A stretch of 64,000 nucleotides of DNA from Psettodes erumei (GCA_016785225.1 JAFBJZ010000888.1:438501-502500); one strand, 5' to 3'. Positions 1 through 14,168 are shown, counted from the first letter of the stretch. The notes: generated from the sequence alone by a model not told the origin. Translations and numbers: made by a program.

Positions 1-1349
1 GCGGCTGGTCTCGCGTGTACAGCGCTCGGATCAGAGGAGGGACTTCGGGCGCTCTGGTTGCTGTTCAGAACCTGGTAATCACTGGGTCCAGTGGGCCTGT
101 TCAGCACGCCGCTCTTTTTTTTCTACTCGTGTATGCAATCTTTTCACATCATTGTGGTGGCATGAAAGAGTAGCTGTAATTGTGAAAATTGTGCTGTGTG
201 TAAAAATATGAGCATGCTGCCAGCTCAGTGTTTCTGCTTCAGCACTGTTTGCTGAGTAACAATGTCCTTTATAACCCCTTATTACTTTGTCATGAAAAAG
301 GATATCGTTTGTTTTTTCTGGTCCTTCTTGTACTAATGCAGCCAAAAGTTTCACATGATCAAACTGATGAGAAATAGCTCATCAACTGTTCACTCTTGGC
401 CCAAAACTTGGCCCTGCACTGGCCCGACCTGGTCACACAACACAGTGAATGCAATATTTATGAGATGTGAATGGGAAATGGATTTTCATCTCAATACAAA
501 TAAACATCCCACTGGTCTATAGTGTGGTCTTATTTATTTGACTAAATTTCACTGTAGCATACTGAAATGGCCCCTGCTGCGATATCCCTTAGTCATGACT
601 TTTTTCCCCTGCTTTTTGGCCAAGTTCACACTGGAGATAGGAAATTGATTTTTCCGCAAAGATCAGGAATCCGATCTGTCTGAAAACCAGATGTACCATG
701 TTATACGGCCCCTCAAGTGCTGCATGGAACATCCAAATATTAAATATTTTCTCAATATTCTCTTGACCTTAAAATCAGCTTTCCCAACCAAAGTAAAGCC
801 AATGTTTAAACAGGGCCTGGATGAGGACTCTTCTCAGGACAGAGAAAGGACCTTCCTTATTATGCCTGTGTGTCCAAGCGTGGTTTATTTTCCTCCAGTC
901 ATAATCCTAGCTCTGTTTTCACAGCAGCCTTTGTATTTGCATTCTCATTCATAACACCTCCTCCCATATCATACCCATAGGAAATATTGTAGGACAGAGT
1001 TTGTACATTATGCATTCTGCAAATACCAGTTAACTGGATATGAATATCCTAATCCGAGCTAGAAACAGAAGGTATTTGCATATTTTGGCGAAAGCTATTG
1101 TTTCATTTCATTATGCAGCGTTACCTATATCCCTGTGAGAGCTGAATACTGATGCAACTCTGCACACACTTCGATAATACCATTTGTAACGCCATAGGAT
1201 TAAGTAGGGCCTCTTATGCTCAAGCGCTGTTAGAATAATGCCTAATATGGGTAAAATAGATCTAATGAGGGTTTCTCCTTTTTCTCCTTATTGGCTCATG
1301 CCTGTTATGCCTGAATTCATCAGCCAGTTCACAAAACAGTGAGACTTGT

Positions 1350-1450
1350 GTTTTTGTGGTATAGTAATTACAAGGTTGTTTGTTCAAATCCCTGAACCAG
1401 CCGGGAGGCAGTGGGAGGGATCTGTGACCTCAGTTTTTCCAGCAAACTGC
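1350..1450 (+). repeat. Possible tRNA-derived SINE fragment
   Basis: TGTTCAAATCC (near 1380) matches a Pol III box B, preceded by GTGGTATAGTAATTAC. There is no foldable complete tRNA cloverleaf. This could be a decayed SINE head or chance. Confidence 0.3.
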
Positions 1451-2405
1451 GGTTGCTCCCTGCAGCTCCCCAGAGTTATTTTCCTCTATTATTTAAGTCT
1501 TATTGTTTAAATCTTACTTTATTGAGTGAAAAAAATCAGATGTGACACTTTCAACTACTTTTCAAGCAAAAGCTACTTTTTCCAGGAATTTTCTGGAGTC
1601 ATGTCTCATCTATGTAAACTCTCTCCTTTGATCTTGTTTCAAAATACAGATACTCAGAAAGATAGAAATAGAAACTATTGAGTTTGATGATTTCACAGTG
1701 GCTGTTTGCTCTGGCAGACTGTAGTTTCCCTCATAGGAACTTTGAGGACACTTTATAGTGTGTAGAATTCACATTCAGACTTCAGGCACTCCAACAAAAT
1801 GGTGGAGGTTAAATGTAATGCTGCCAACGACAGCAAATGCAGTAAAAAGTTGTCCATGTACAGTGCAATGACCTTTAGAGGTCACAGATGGAGCTTCCGT
1901 CAGTCGGCTCATAGAGCAGTGTTGAGTCAGGACAGGTTGGGGTGCGGTCACGATGAGATGAACAGGTGTGAGCGGAGGGAGGGCCCGGCATGTCTCTGTA
2001 ACCTTGGTCATACACTGCACGCGAGCATGTACTGTATGTACATTTCAAAGCAAACACCACAACGTCTGCAAAAAGGCACTGCATAAGCCTCAAGGTAGCA
2101 GGGTAAACCTCAAGTGCTGTCGTGTTTCAGCAACAGAAGTGAGAGTGTTGAGAGCTGGTGCCATTGGACAAGGATATGTCGAGTGTGTGTGGCCCGGGGT
2201 GTAACCCAGTTTATTTATACGTGGTGCAATGTAAGAGGTGGGAATGTGGAAATGAGCATAGTGTATCTAGTGCTGGGTTACATCCACTGTAACACAGCTG
2301 TGTTTCAATCAACACAGCAGGCAGCGAAGCTTGAGAAGTGGATGTGCTCTGTTATGACAAGCTGGGAAGTTCTGGCATGACAGGCCAAACAGGTTTATGG
2401 ACAAC

Positions 2406-2409
<4 letters not shown>

Positions 2410-2444
<35 letters not shown>
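2410..2444. repeat. (CA)n microsatellite
   Basis: About 17 uninterrupted CA units. A shorter CA tract lies at 2921-2939. Confidence 0.97.
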
Positions 2445-2447
<3 letters not shown>

Positions 2448-5400
2448 TGAAAGGAGATGTCTGATACATTTTCAGACATTTTGACTTACATTGAAATATG
2501 TGGAATAAGATGATTTTTTCCAGTATTTGGCACTACCAGTAAGTAGTAGTTGTAATAAAAGCAATGCTACAGTAACAATGGCAGAACTCACAGTTGCAGT
2601 AGCAGCACTGCAGCAACATGAGCACTAATAGCTGTAGTAGTGATGTATCTCAGATAAACTAACAACTCAGAAGATTCTCAAGAATATATACAGTAAGTAA
2701 AATGATATAGAATATTGTTTTGCTCCATAGTATAAAATGATGTGATGATTACAATTATTGCTTTGAGAAGATAGCATTTCAGTAAATATGCTTACAATAA
2801 GAAATCTAAAATCATTACCAGAAATGTTATAATTTCTGATATATAATTAAGATAAAATGACTATTATATATTTTATGACAGTTATACTGTATGTAGCCAG
2901 TCACTAACCACGACAACACACAGACACACACACACACACCATAAAATGGCTAAGAAAAAAGCTCAGGTGGTTAGATTCTACATGATAAAAACTGTATGTG
3001 TAGTTCCAGTCATAATTACATGAATAGACAGCTGGGAAAAGGGATAAAAAGATATGGAATAATGGTTTCTTTTACATGCAAATAGAGCTTGGCAGCACTT
3101 GCTAAGATATTCACTTTCACAGATTCACGTGCTAAGATATGGTCAGATGGGCTCCATATGCTCACCAATTATCATTTATGATTTGTTGGTCACAAAAGAA
3201 ACTCATATCTCGGTGTTTTACAATAATCTTAAAGGGGTAACTCAGCAATTTTTGCACTTGCACAAGGGACAAATTTTAAAAACATATGTCCCTAGGATAA
3301 ATCAACTGCCAAAAAACTGTATCCTTCACTTCCCACAATGCAACCGAATAGCACCTTTTCTTTGATTTTTTTTTAACCTTTTGCAAAGGTTTACGTGTTT
3401 TAAATGTACACTGCATTTTTACATAGTGCTTCTTATGACCTGTAAACTGACTTTGATGTGTAAGATAAGAGACCATATAAAAGATACTGTAACAAGCTGA
3501 TACAAACTGATGTTACTCTTTATTTTAGCAATGTATACCAAGTAGTTTGCAGGAAAAATATGTCAAATCTAAACAATGGCTGGATGCAGTCATACCTGAC
3601 TATGATAAATTTTACATATAGGGTGCAGACTCTTCATTGTAGTTAAGCTGGGTTCTGATCATGATATCAATCACTTTCTAATGTCAACCACTGTTTTGAG
3701 CTGGTTTATTTACGGTCACATGGTATAGTATCAGTTAATCCTCATGTCAACAAAGAAAGGTGTCACTTGCTTTGCTGTACCTAATGTGACTAAAGGGTTA
3801 GACCAGCTCGTGTATTAGTGTCAAAGGCAGTGTGGGACTTCACCTTTGGCAAACACAATTGTTTTTAAGGGATGGAACAACACAGAGGAGGGATTCTTGG
3901 AGCTGTGGCTGACCAAATATTTCTTTCTTCATGATCATTAAATATCACTTGAATGCCTTTGTTCTCTGTGCAAATAAGCTTATCTTAAACATGCAGAACA
4001 TGGTGTGGTGGCAAGCAATGGGAAAATGATGACTCGCATAGTCTTGCTTTCTTTTCAGAGTGACTTTATCTATCATTGTGCTCTCTCTCTCTTTTTCTCT
4101 CCCTTCGTCCCTCCCTCCCTCATGAACAAACACAACCAACCCACCACACACACCTGCCCACCGCTCAGTTTTGATGGGGTTGATGAATGAAGAACCTGTC
4201 CTGGTAATACATACATACAGGCACACACACACATATATTGCACCTGCATTCTTCAACAGGGTGGCTTCACAGCCAAATTAGAGACTTTTCCAGAGCAGGG
4301 CCTTGTGGACCCGCATCTTAGCAGTTCTTAGCAATTCTCACACTATTTCCTCAGCAACAAACAATGTGATGTGTGTTACATTACTCTTTACTTCCGTTTC
4401 TCAGCTGTCAGCTCCAAATCCTCCACACCCAGATTTTGTAGTGGTTTGGATTCATAACATATGAAGAAATAGAAGAAAAAAGAGGGTAAAAAAACAAGTT
4501 GTACACAACTCTCTGGATGTCCTTTCAAATACTAATGACACTCTGTCAAGCCTGCATCATAGTTATGCATGCAGTTTTCAATTAAAACTAATGTTAATCC
4601 ACCTGTGGCAGTATTGGAGGCTGTGAGCTTGGAGAGTAGACACATGACACAGATTTTCCTCAGTGTTCCTCAAACGATAACCACAGGACTCTCTTTGAGA
4701 ATTGAACTTTACAACAGGTTTATGGGTAGTATGATCCATATAATCAACACTGATAATGTATATGTTAAAATGTTATACACGGGTTATACACATACACAAA
4801 ATTGTTATGATTTTAAATGAGCACAGCACATTTTCCAGGTACATACAAAGCCATAGAGATTTTCAAAGTAAACAAATCATGAATGTGTATTTTGCTGCAG
4901 TGGGTGCTGCTACCATTCTGCCTGGAGATATGGTTTTTTTTTTCTTGAAAGTAAGTGAAATACTTGTGTAAACACATTAAACACATGTGTTTAATTTAAT
5001 TTAGTTTCAAATCAGCACTTTCATCGAAGGTATTATTTCATTAAATGTGCTGTGGATCACCAAGCAAAAACAGCTAAACAATATGATCCAAATATGCACA
5101 AACTGTATTGTATAGCTATTTACAATTTTGAGCAGTTTCACCTGGCTGCCCCCAGATTATCCTGGTGAACTCACAGGTGTGGTCACAGGTAGTCTGGGTT
5201 GTCCACCATAGACACTGAGTATGTCTATGCATCCATCCACGGAGACCACCTACCTGAGAAAATCAGAAAAGGGACATTTATTATATTTATTAGATAATGT
5301 AGGCTATCCTTTACACTGCTGGTATTATACACATATGATAACAGCAATAAAGGTAAAGTAAAAATAATCGTGTGTCGTGTGTTTCTTTGTTCATACTTCT

Positions 5401-6545
5401 GTGATTGTTCCATAACTTCTTGTCTCCATGTTGTCTGTTAAATGTTCATTAGAGTACATCAGCTGGCTCTTAATGTTCTGTCCACAGATAAAAACCTGAT
5501 AACTAAATTTGTCAATGATTAAGTATCAGCAGGTATAGGGGTGAATATGAACTTTATATGGACAGAGCCTTTTGTTAGCCATAATTTATTTAATAAAGGC
5601 TTCTTCAGAAACAAGATGGAAATTATTTAAACTTATGGCTTTGGCATAAACCCTTCATATAGATAAATTATCAGTGAAGCCTGTGTTGATATCCGCAAGG
5701 AATATTGCAGATATCATTAGAAGATAACCTTGAAGATGAAATTTACATTGGGGAAAACTACTTGCAGACAGCGAGTCCTCCCACTGAATACCTAAGAAAA
5801 GCGGTATGATTCCTTGGCTTTGAGTCAAAGCTCAGAGTGTCCAGGTTTATACTAAGGTCAGTCCCTCTGGGTGTCAGATAAAACCAGTTTACAGAAGCGT
5901 AAACAATACTCAACCGTATTCTGGAGTCTCGTCTGGCCACTGAACACAGACAAGCCAAAACAATAGATAGATCTTTTTTTCCAACTCAAAGCTTTCTTCC
6001 CATTTGTGTGTTCTTATGAATATCTGAGATACTGAATAATATTTGAAAATGGAATTGAGTGATGGTTTAAGGTTACAGGACAGTGCAAGGTTCAGTTAAA
6101 AATGTTTGCAGCCATGTTTTCTTTGCTTAAAACAAAAACTCAGCAGCTGGTAAATGGTCTCTATTTTCAAAAAAAAAAACTGCCATAGGGATCGGAGAAA
6201 ATTGGTTTTAAAGGAAAATGACTCCCAGAAATATTGTGTAAGCATTGACTGTAGCCGTATATTATCTCTGCTGTGGTAACCCTGAGAGCTGCCGGGCCTA
6301 TCAGAAAACAGCTTACTTTTTGATAAATACACACTGGCACAGGAGGAATATTTCCTTATTAGAAATTCAGAATCCCTGCTGGAAGAATATTGGCCACAAT
6401 AAATCATTTAGCACGACCGGCCGCCTTCACCAATACTGCCAAATCAGCAAAGCAGCGCCAAGTCTTATATGACCATCAATTATTAACACCAGCTAACATT
6501 ATTAGCATATTCGTCTCGACCACAGAAAGACACACTGTGGAGGTG

Positions 6546-6617
<72 letters not shown>
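6546..6617. repeat. (GATA)18 microsatellite
   Basis: An uninterrupted GATA array of about 18 units. Confidence 0.98.
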
Positions 6618-7640
6618 TGTCATGGCTCATCTCCTGCCCTGGTCTCTAATCTTGGAGTCTAACTAAGTAGGAGCTGGATGGAATCTGACAGATGGATTAT
6701 GAGGTGCTTATTTATGGAGACTTTTTAATTAAAAGAAAAACTGCTTATTAGGAATCCTCAGTTCCCTCATTAATAGCAGCAGAGGAAGAGTCTGTGTTGT
6801 TAGGGGGTTGGCAGGGGGCACTAATGAGAAGGTGGTAGGGGTTGGGGGGGCAGTTCATTAGGAAAGTGGGAGAGGTATGAAAGAACCGTTGAGTGGGGTG
6901 TCTGAGATATTCACATTGATGAGACATCATTTGGTGGTGCTTAAGGTGCTCTCAGGCCATTTGAATGTATCAGAGGCATGGAAGGGTCTCAAAATGTGAG
7001 GCCACCAATCAAATGTACTGAAATATATTTAAAAAGTCTCATCTTGTCTTTATAAAATGCACTTATCACTAATAATATGCCTAATTAACAATAGATTAGA
7101 TTACTGTGTAATGTGAAAGAGGGCAACAAATACAATTACAAATTATCGACTGATTCCACAGCTACTGATGTCAGGCTGTCTGTAAAGAGAAATGTAACAT
7201 TAGCCATACAAACATTATGAGGTCATAGTATGTCAGTGGTGGGTTTTCAACTGTTTTCCAGCCCTTGCAGTGGCAAAAGAGATTATTACAGGCATTTGAT
7301 GGTAACATATCTGTGTTTTTTCAGAACTAATTATGGTTATAATGTGTTCCTGAGTGTTATTCTCAGGAATGAATTTTCTGTGTCATGGTCTTCATGGAAA
7401 AACAGTTCTGTACAGAAGATATTACAGTTTTTAAAAAAATATTCTGTCACAAAAGCATAAAGATTTCAAGGCATGAAGACCATAGCATTTGGGATGTGTT
7501 TTCCTGATTGATATGCAGTGGCAGCCAACAGTACACTAAACTGTAATATTTAATATAAGCCTTTTTAAACCAGCACTACATGTGTATCTGAAAATTCACT
7601 TCTATAATTAGTGTTTCCAGTGCTTTTTTTGGAGAAGAGG

Positions 7641-8470
7641 CTCAAAGAGCTATACTGGACAGTTGAAGACTGGAAAAATATAGCCTGGTCTGATGAATCT
7701 GGATTTCTGCATAGGCTGCATGGTATGGTCAGAGTTGATGTCAACATCATGAATCCATAGACCCGACCTGCCTTGTGTCAACAGTGTATGCCAGTGGTGG
7801 TGGCGGAGGTGTAGTGGTTTAGAGAATGGTTTCATCCATATATCCATATGCATATATCAGCTGTGTTTTGAATATCACAGTCAGCCTGTCACAGCTTGCT
7901 TCCAGAGACTTCATAGAGAGACTTTTGGTTGTCTGTTGGGATACCGCTTTGGTTTATTTCCTCCTGTGTCTCATTGTCTGCCCTGCCCTGGTCTGTCCCT
8001 TTGTCTTTGTCAGTCCGTCTGTTCTATCTTGCTGTTAGGCTTCAGTTATCACCCACTGTTTTTGCTCCACTGTCCTTTTTTGGTTGGTTGCAGCAGTTTC
8101 TTGCCCTTTACCTGTTTCCATTATCCAGTTCTTCAATTATGATTTTTTTATTTCATCTTGCACTTTGGGGTGTTGTATTTTGAACTTTTTGTTGAATAAA
8201 ACCCTTATTTCCTTCCCAGCCTGTCTCCCATCTGCATGTGGGTCAAACACAGGCTTGTTACAATCTGAGCATTGTTGGTCACGATGTTCATCCCTTTTAT
8301 AGCCACAGTTTACCATTTCATGATGGCTTCCTCCAGCATGATAATGCTCCAGGTCACCAAGCAAAAGTCTCAAACTGCTTTCATGAACATGACAGTGAAT
8401 TCAGTGATCTTCGGTGGTCTCCTCAGTCAGTGTATTTCGGTGTCAACCTTTTTCGAACAGCATACAGTGA
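7641..8470 (+). mobile_element. Tc1/mariner-like transposon relic A, 5'-truncated and interrupted
   Basis: The + strand carries decayed Tc1 transposase sequence. A stretch reading like ...WSDESGFL... is near 7690, and after the interruption there is an HDNAPGHQAK-type catalytic-region motif (8335-8370) and FHEHDSEF (near 8385). Frames are broken by stops and indels, so it is a pseudogene. The left end and most of the N-terminal DNA-binding region are missing. A separate repeat (7887-8262) is inserted inside it; comparison with relic B (about 31890) shows that the flanking Tc1 sequence continues across the insertion. Limits are approximate. Confidence 0.8.
7887..8262 (+). mobile_element. LTR-like interspersed repeat, copy 1 (nested in Tc1 relic A)
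   Basis: The element begins TGTCACAG and ends GTTACA, about 376 bp. It contains a CT/GT-rich body, AATAAA near 8197 and a CTGCATGTGGGTC tail. It resembles five other copies in this window. TG...CA ends with a poly(A)-like signal suggest a solo LTR, but I could not assign a family. No clear target-site duplication was seen. Confidence 0.65.
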
Positions 8471-9231
8471 ACACCTTATTTAAATGTATTCTGTTAATGT
8501 ACTGATTTGTTTGGTTTTGTTAAAATTACAAGTCACTTTCCAGTTTTTGTCAGTCAATATTATCTCAGCTCTTTGTCTGGCTGTGACTATTTTTTTAAAA
8601 GCTATTTTTGAGAACCGTGGCTTACAGTGGGTCTGCTATACAAATACAATTTGAGTTTTATTTGAAATAGAGAATTAATATTAAATATCTAATCTGCTGA
8701 AACCAGAGAGAAAGACCCCAAATGACCCTGCATTTATCATTTGTATCATCATCATCAGTAACACTGTGGTGAATGAGTCTGAGACAAACATTGTCTGTTG
8801 AAGAAGCTCTCATGTGGATCACATCATGAAAGGGAAAATATTACACGTTGAAAGATGACAAACCAATGGAGCGTGAAAGCATGCATTGCCAAACAGCAAT
8901 TACTGTTTCCTCCTGCAGCCCCTGCAGAGAAAACGCCACACAGCGCACAGCCACCATCCCTGTGTGTAGAAGCAGTGTCATGAATTAACCAGCAGCCTAC
9001 TGTTCCAGAGTCAGCTGACCGAGGGCAGCTCAGCCCGGCCGCTGTGGACATCCCGTGTGTCCATCTGACGTTGTGCGCCCTGAGGTTAACCCTGCTGCTT
9101 TGAATAAAGTATTTGAATTTGCAATGCAATTGTTGTGATCCGAATCCAGAAAGTCTTCCACAGCAGTCAAACAAGCGCTAGTAAATACAAAAATGCCTGG
9201 AGGGGGTGGGGGTGGGGGTCAGTCTGCACCC

Positions 9232-9233
<2 letters not shown>

Positions 9234-9269
<36 letters not shown>

Positions 9270-9276
9270 TACACAC
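9234..9276. repeat. (CA)n microsatellite
   Basis: A CA array with CATA interruptions at its right end, next to a C-run and the G-rich GGGGGTGGGGGTGGGGG at 9200-9217. Confidence 0.96.
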
Positions 9277-10508
9277 TGATACTGGAACTCTCATATTGTC
9301 TCAGTCTAACAATGCAGTAGCCAGCACAAACAGGGAGGTATTTAACAGCCACCGATTGATACTATGCCACCAGGTGCTACTGTGTGCCTTTCCCATCCTC
9401 ATTTTATGCATCAGCAGAATTTTGTTTGCCTTTATTTTCATAGCACAAATGCTGGAAAACAGAGGGGTGGGCGTGATGGTGGCGGGATTTGTGTGTGTGT
9501 GTGGGGGGGACTGACATAAATACAGATATTTATGCATGCTGAAATGGGGCAGCGTGAAAGGTGTGATGTTGTGCTTTCACACATAACGAAGATAGATAGA
9601 CACCCCATACTGGCTCTCTCCATCTCTGTTCACGCACAGAACACACATCTGCATCTTATGCACATATTTGCTTGTATTGCACATGTCTTGCATGCACACA
9701 CAGATGCAGACGCCGCCACTTGTCTACATCTGCGCGTGTGTGTTGTCTCAGTATCTGTGTGGGTTGTAAGCACCAGAAATAACACACTTCCATGGGACCT
9801 TTTAAATGGACACCATCTGTCTCTATCAGGAGAGGCTTTGGGAAAACTAATGCTTCAGCTCAGATGCTTTTTACCAGCAGCCAGCCGAAATGAACCCAGC
9901 ATCATTACTCTGAAAGGAGAGGCAAGAAAAACTGCATAACAAGTTTGAGAAAATATAATATAGTATGATATAATAATTCTTCTCCTTCTTCTTATTACTG
10001 AAAAACTAGACAGAGATAGGAGGAAAGAATGAAATCTGATTGGTGACAGCATTTCCAGGGATCCAGATTATGATTCACTGTTTTATTTGCAGTGTTGGGA
10101 GGTGCAACCTATGGGACACAAAAAAAAATTAGACCTGTCATATTGTCCCAATGCAAACAAATTCTGAACACAGACACACACACTTTCACAAAGGGCAGCA
10201 CCTGGACAAACTCCCTGTGTGCCTGAGCCCATATTAAGATCTTATTATTCATTGTAATGGCTCCCTTCTGCAGTATTTCCACTGTCATCTCTATTGTTTT
10301 CATGCAGCACACATCCAACTGGATTGCTACTGCAACTGATGCATCTGTGAGTGTGTGTGTGGTGTCATCTGTATTGCCTTCCTCCCTGTTTATCCATCCA
10401 TCTTTCATTAATCAGTCGCTTATCCTGTCCATGCATCTGTGTTTCCGTCTACCTGTCTGTCCTCCCGCCTGTCATTTACACTACATGTCTGACAGCTGTC
10501 AGACTGGC

Positions 10509-10510
<2 letters not shown>

Positions 10511-10540
<30 letters not shown>
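10511..10540. repeat. (CT)n microsatellite
   Basis: About 15 CT units. A GT tract follows at 10935-10957. Confidence 0.96.
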
Positions 10541-10543
<3 letters not shown>

Positions 10544-12394
10544 GAAATGTCTCTGCCTTCCCTGTCAGGCACACTGAGACAGACACAGACGTGATGTGAT
10601 GGCCACACTGTCTGATAGCCCCCAGATCCTTCACGCTTTAACTGGGCTTGACTGTGGACGAGCCTCTAAAATGCTAGCTACAATAAGGGACACGTCAGAG
10701 AGAATGGGTTTGACCTCACGGGTCATCTCGCTTTTAAGCCTGTTGGAGTTGGCGCTGGACAGACCCACAGCCCATTCACACCTCAATAACACACAGTTAG
10801 CCACACAAACCAGCACATACAGTAGAAGTAACACATGGATGTGTGTTTGTTGTGCTGCATGTGAAGAAGCAGGTCTGCAGACCACTGCCTATGTGTCATG
10901 ATTAGTTTGCCGAGCAAATATTTTTTTGTTTGTATGTGTGTGTGTGTGTGTGTGTGTCTCACCTGTAGCGTAAGCAGACATCACATACATAGAGCAGGAG
11001 ACGGCACCCTTGGGTTTTCTCCTGAGTTTAAGCCTCCCTAATCCCTGAAAAAGATTTGCAACAGTTTGACGTAATCCTTTTGCATTTCAGCCCTCTTCAC
11101 TCCCAAATGCCTCCTCTAATGTGACATTGTCAACAATGCATGCGTGATAGCATGGTGTAATTAGGGCAGTTAAAGGTTCTCCAACAATGAAAGTGTTTGT
11201 TCATATTTTAACATAACACATACTGTACATGATAAACAGTGAAGTACCAAAATAGGGAGCTGACACGTTTCACTTTTGTTTTGGTGAACAAAATTGTATG
11301 TAATTCATACTCCTCCTTACAGCTCATAATTTGCAATCATACATTGATATCAGCCATGAGCAGCGGCTGTAAAGGGCCCTATTCACATGTGCTTCATATG
11401 AAAATTAAAGGACGAAACTTGTGATTGCAACTCACTCCATAGCTCTATGGGGGCTGTGAGTATCTTATCGGTTGTTGCATGTTTTCGTCCTCAAAACACT
11501 TCTCTCAGAAAGCACAGGGAAAGTGGACACAATTCGTCAGCCTGCATTTAGAGAGAATAAATGCTGCATTGCCATCCTCACCATCTGTAATGTGTAGCAT
11601 CCCAAAATGCAGTGTGTCAAACATGTTGGCACATCAGAAATGGGATTGTCGCAGGTTTGCCACTGTTGCATAGGCAATGCTAGATCATGATGGATATGAA
11701 CTAGCACTGCATCTCAATTTGCGTTCTTCTGTACTTACACTTGCTATTTTTAATGTGTTCACAGTGACATTTACAGCAAAATGCAGTGCACTATAAGAAC
11801 CCGGATGGAACATAAGACACTGGACACCTCTCTCCCTCGAAGGTCTCCATCTTTGTTAAGTAGTGAAAGAGAATGCCAGTTTATTTGAGAAAACATGGCC
11901 AAGGAAGGAGGACATGAAACAGGGGCTACACACAAGTCAAAGTGTCATTTCAAAGTCTAGTGAGCAAACAAGCTGGCAGATACAGCAGTCATGGTCAAAT
12001 GTGGCAGGTGCCATTTCTTGTAAGTGCACAATTTCAATTTGAGCAACCCTACCCTGTCAAAAAAGTAAATTGTGTATACAGTGTGCTACACGCAAGTGTA
12101 TTCCCGCAAGTATCCATATTGAGATGCTTACATGAATACACTTACTTGTGATAATTTCACTGAATAAAATTTGTCTGTATCCAAGTTCACCCAACAATAT
12201 TTTTTTTAAAAGAAGAAATTAAGGGTTTTTTCTTCGCACAGTTGTGTGTCTTATTTACACTTCCTGTTGGGTGACAATGGGTCTCCATTAACACCCTCTA
12301 TGACAGCACCATCACAGCACATCACTTATCCTGTCATCACAGATACCGCTTCTTTACCACTGGTGAAAAGAATGTTTTCACAACTTTGGAAGTA

Positions 12395-12396
<2 letters not shown>

Positions 12397-12464
<68 letters not shown>
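12397..12464. repeat. (GT)n microsatellite
   Basis: About 34 uninterrupted GT units. Long open frames across it are repeat artefacts. Confidence 0.98.
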
Positions 12465-12466
<2 letters not shown>

Positions 12467-14125
12467 TATTGACTTAGGTTACTTGTTACTTGGCAGATTT
12501 CAAATGATAGACCAGTTAAGTGGGGAGGAGTTGTTCCTCCACACCAAACTGGGACAACCATTTCCTTATGGTCCTGGCTTTGTACATAAATTGCTGCAGT
12601 CCATATACTTTAAGCTATGTAGTGTATTCAACAGAATGAGGCACATAAGTGGGGGTGTGATTATTTATATTTTATATCATCATGATAACAGGCTCATGTG
12701 GTTACAATTGACTCTACTGTACTAGTATATCCTTTTATAATCTTACGAACAGTCAATAATTCATTACCACAAAACCCTTTTTGTCCACAGAACAACTGCC
12801 GGCATTGTGGTTAAAGACTGAGCAGAGAAGTCTGGGCAACAGGCCGCCCGCGAGGTAGAAAAACAGAGCATATTCTGAGATCTGCACTCATAAATCACAG
12901 ACACACACATACACACAAGCATGCAGGTAGAGAACAAACACACACAGTCACACACGCACTCACTCCCTTTCCATACGGTGAGCCCATCTGCAGGTGGGAA
13001 GGTGATTACTCACCACAAAACACCGGTTGGACAGCAGCAAAAGGTGGGCGTTTAACTGTTAAACTTTAAAGCTGGCTTCACAGGAAGACCAGAGGGAAGG
13101 AAGAACACTCATGGTTCATTGTACAAACCGAATACAGACAGAAATTGGTCATTTGGTTGACTGCAGAACACACAACAGGTCAGACAGTGAAGTACACAAA
13201 ATTGAACTTCCATATTATACCATGCTGGGTTCTTGGCAGGTTTCTTGGCAGGTAGTGAACAAGCTGATGCACAACAAAAGTGTTGTGTAAATGTTGGGCG
13301 TGCTTGTGTGTGTGTGTGTACTCTGTATGTGTACATGTATGTAGAGTGGCAGCATCCAAGCCACGTATGGCCCATGCATCCTCATTAACGACCTATTTAC
13401 CTTTTTCATGGGACATTAATTTAAATAATTGTAAGGAATGCAACATTACCACATCTCCCAGCTCATAACTCTTCCTGTGTGCCGCAAAATATCTGTCCTG
13501 GAGACACAAATCCCACTTAACTTACACATGGAGAGAGAGGCAACACATACGCACTGCATCTGTCCTGCAATTCTAAGACAATTTTCAGATATTTTTTTCT
13601 TGATGAGATGCAGCTACTGTACCCAGAAGATTAATTATTCTCTGTTCAAAGTAAATGTTTGTATCTATGGTGACAAGGCTGACGCGAAGATCAGACAGTG
13701 TCTATTTTAAGTCCAGCATGGAGTCACAACTCATAGTGTTATGCAGTAAACAAAAAGCTGCTTGTTTTTTCACTTTGATTAGCTTTTTTTTATTTTTAAA
13801 TTTTATGACCCTATGGTCAATATTTTAGATAGTAATACCACCCTTGATGCTAAAAATTAGGACATATAATGGAAAAATTGGTGATGTAAGGTTTTCCACA
13901 GCGAACATCAAGCCTCATAATAAGATCCATGAGAGTGGATCATGGGAGGATTATGGGATGTAATTAAAGGGGTTATTTAATGTTTGCTGTCATTTGAAAG
14001 GCGAGAGTCTTCATACAGTGATAGCAATAGTTCATAGCCGATCCATGCATATTATTACACACATGTGTGGCAGGCATGTGCACGACCTGTATATGTGCTA
14101 ATTTGGAATATATGCATAGCATGCG

Positions 14126-14162
<37 letters not shown>
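14126..14162. repeat. (CA)n microsatellite
   Basis: About 18 CA units. Confidence 0.97.

Positions 14163-14168
<6 letters not shown>

Larger units (their letters stand above)
1..7640. other. Intergenic, no gene recognised
   Basis: Mostly unique AT-rich DNA. The first 60 bp are CpG-rich, unlike what follows. The stretch contains the possible SINE fragment, CA tracts, the GATA array, a pyrimidine tract at 4081-4120 and a 20-bp palindrome at 4976-4995. A segment at about 3233-3360 (AAAGGGGTAACTCAGCAATT, CACTTCCCACAATGCA) looks like an old interspersed repeat but was not assigned. Open frames here are short and unlike any family I know. Confidence 0.7.

Noticed and set aside
1357..1404. tRNA gene suggested by a box B match
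   Set aside because: No complete cloverleaf or anticodon stem; better read as a possible SINE fragment.
6546..6617. Regularly spaced short repeats as a CRISPR-like array
   Set aside because: It is a pure GATA microsatellite with no spacers, in animal DNA.
12246..12725. 159-codon open frame on +
   Set aside because: It is carried open by the GT array (alternating Cys-Val); flanking residues match nothing.
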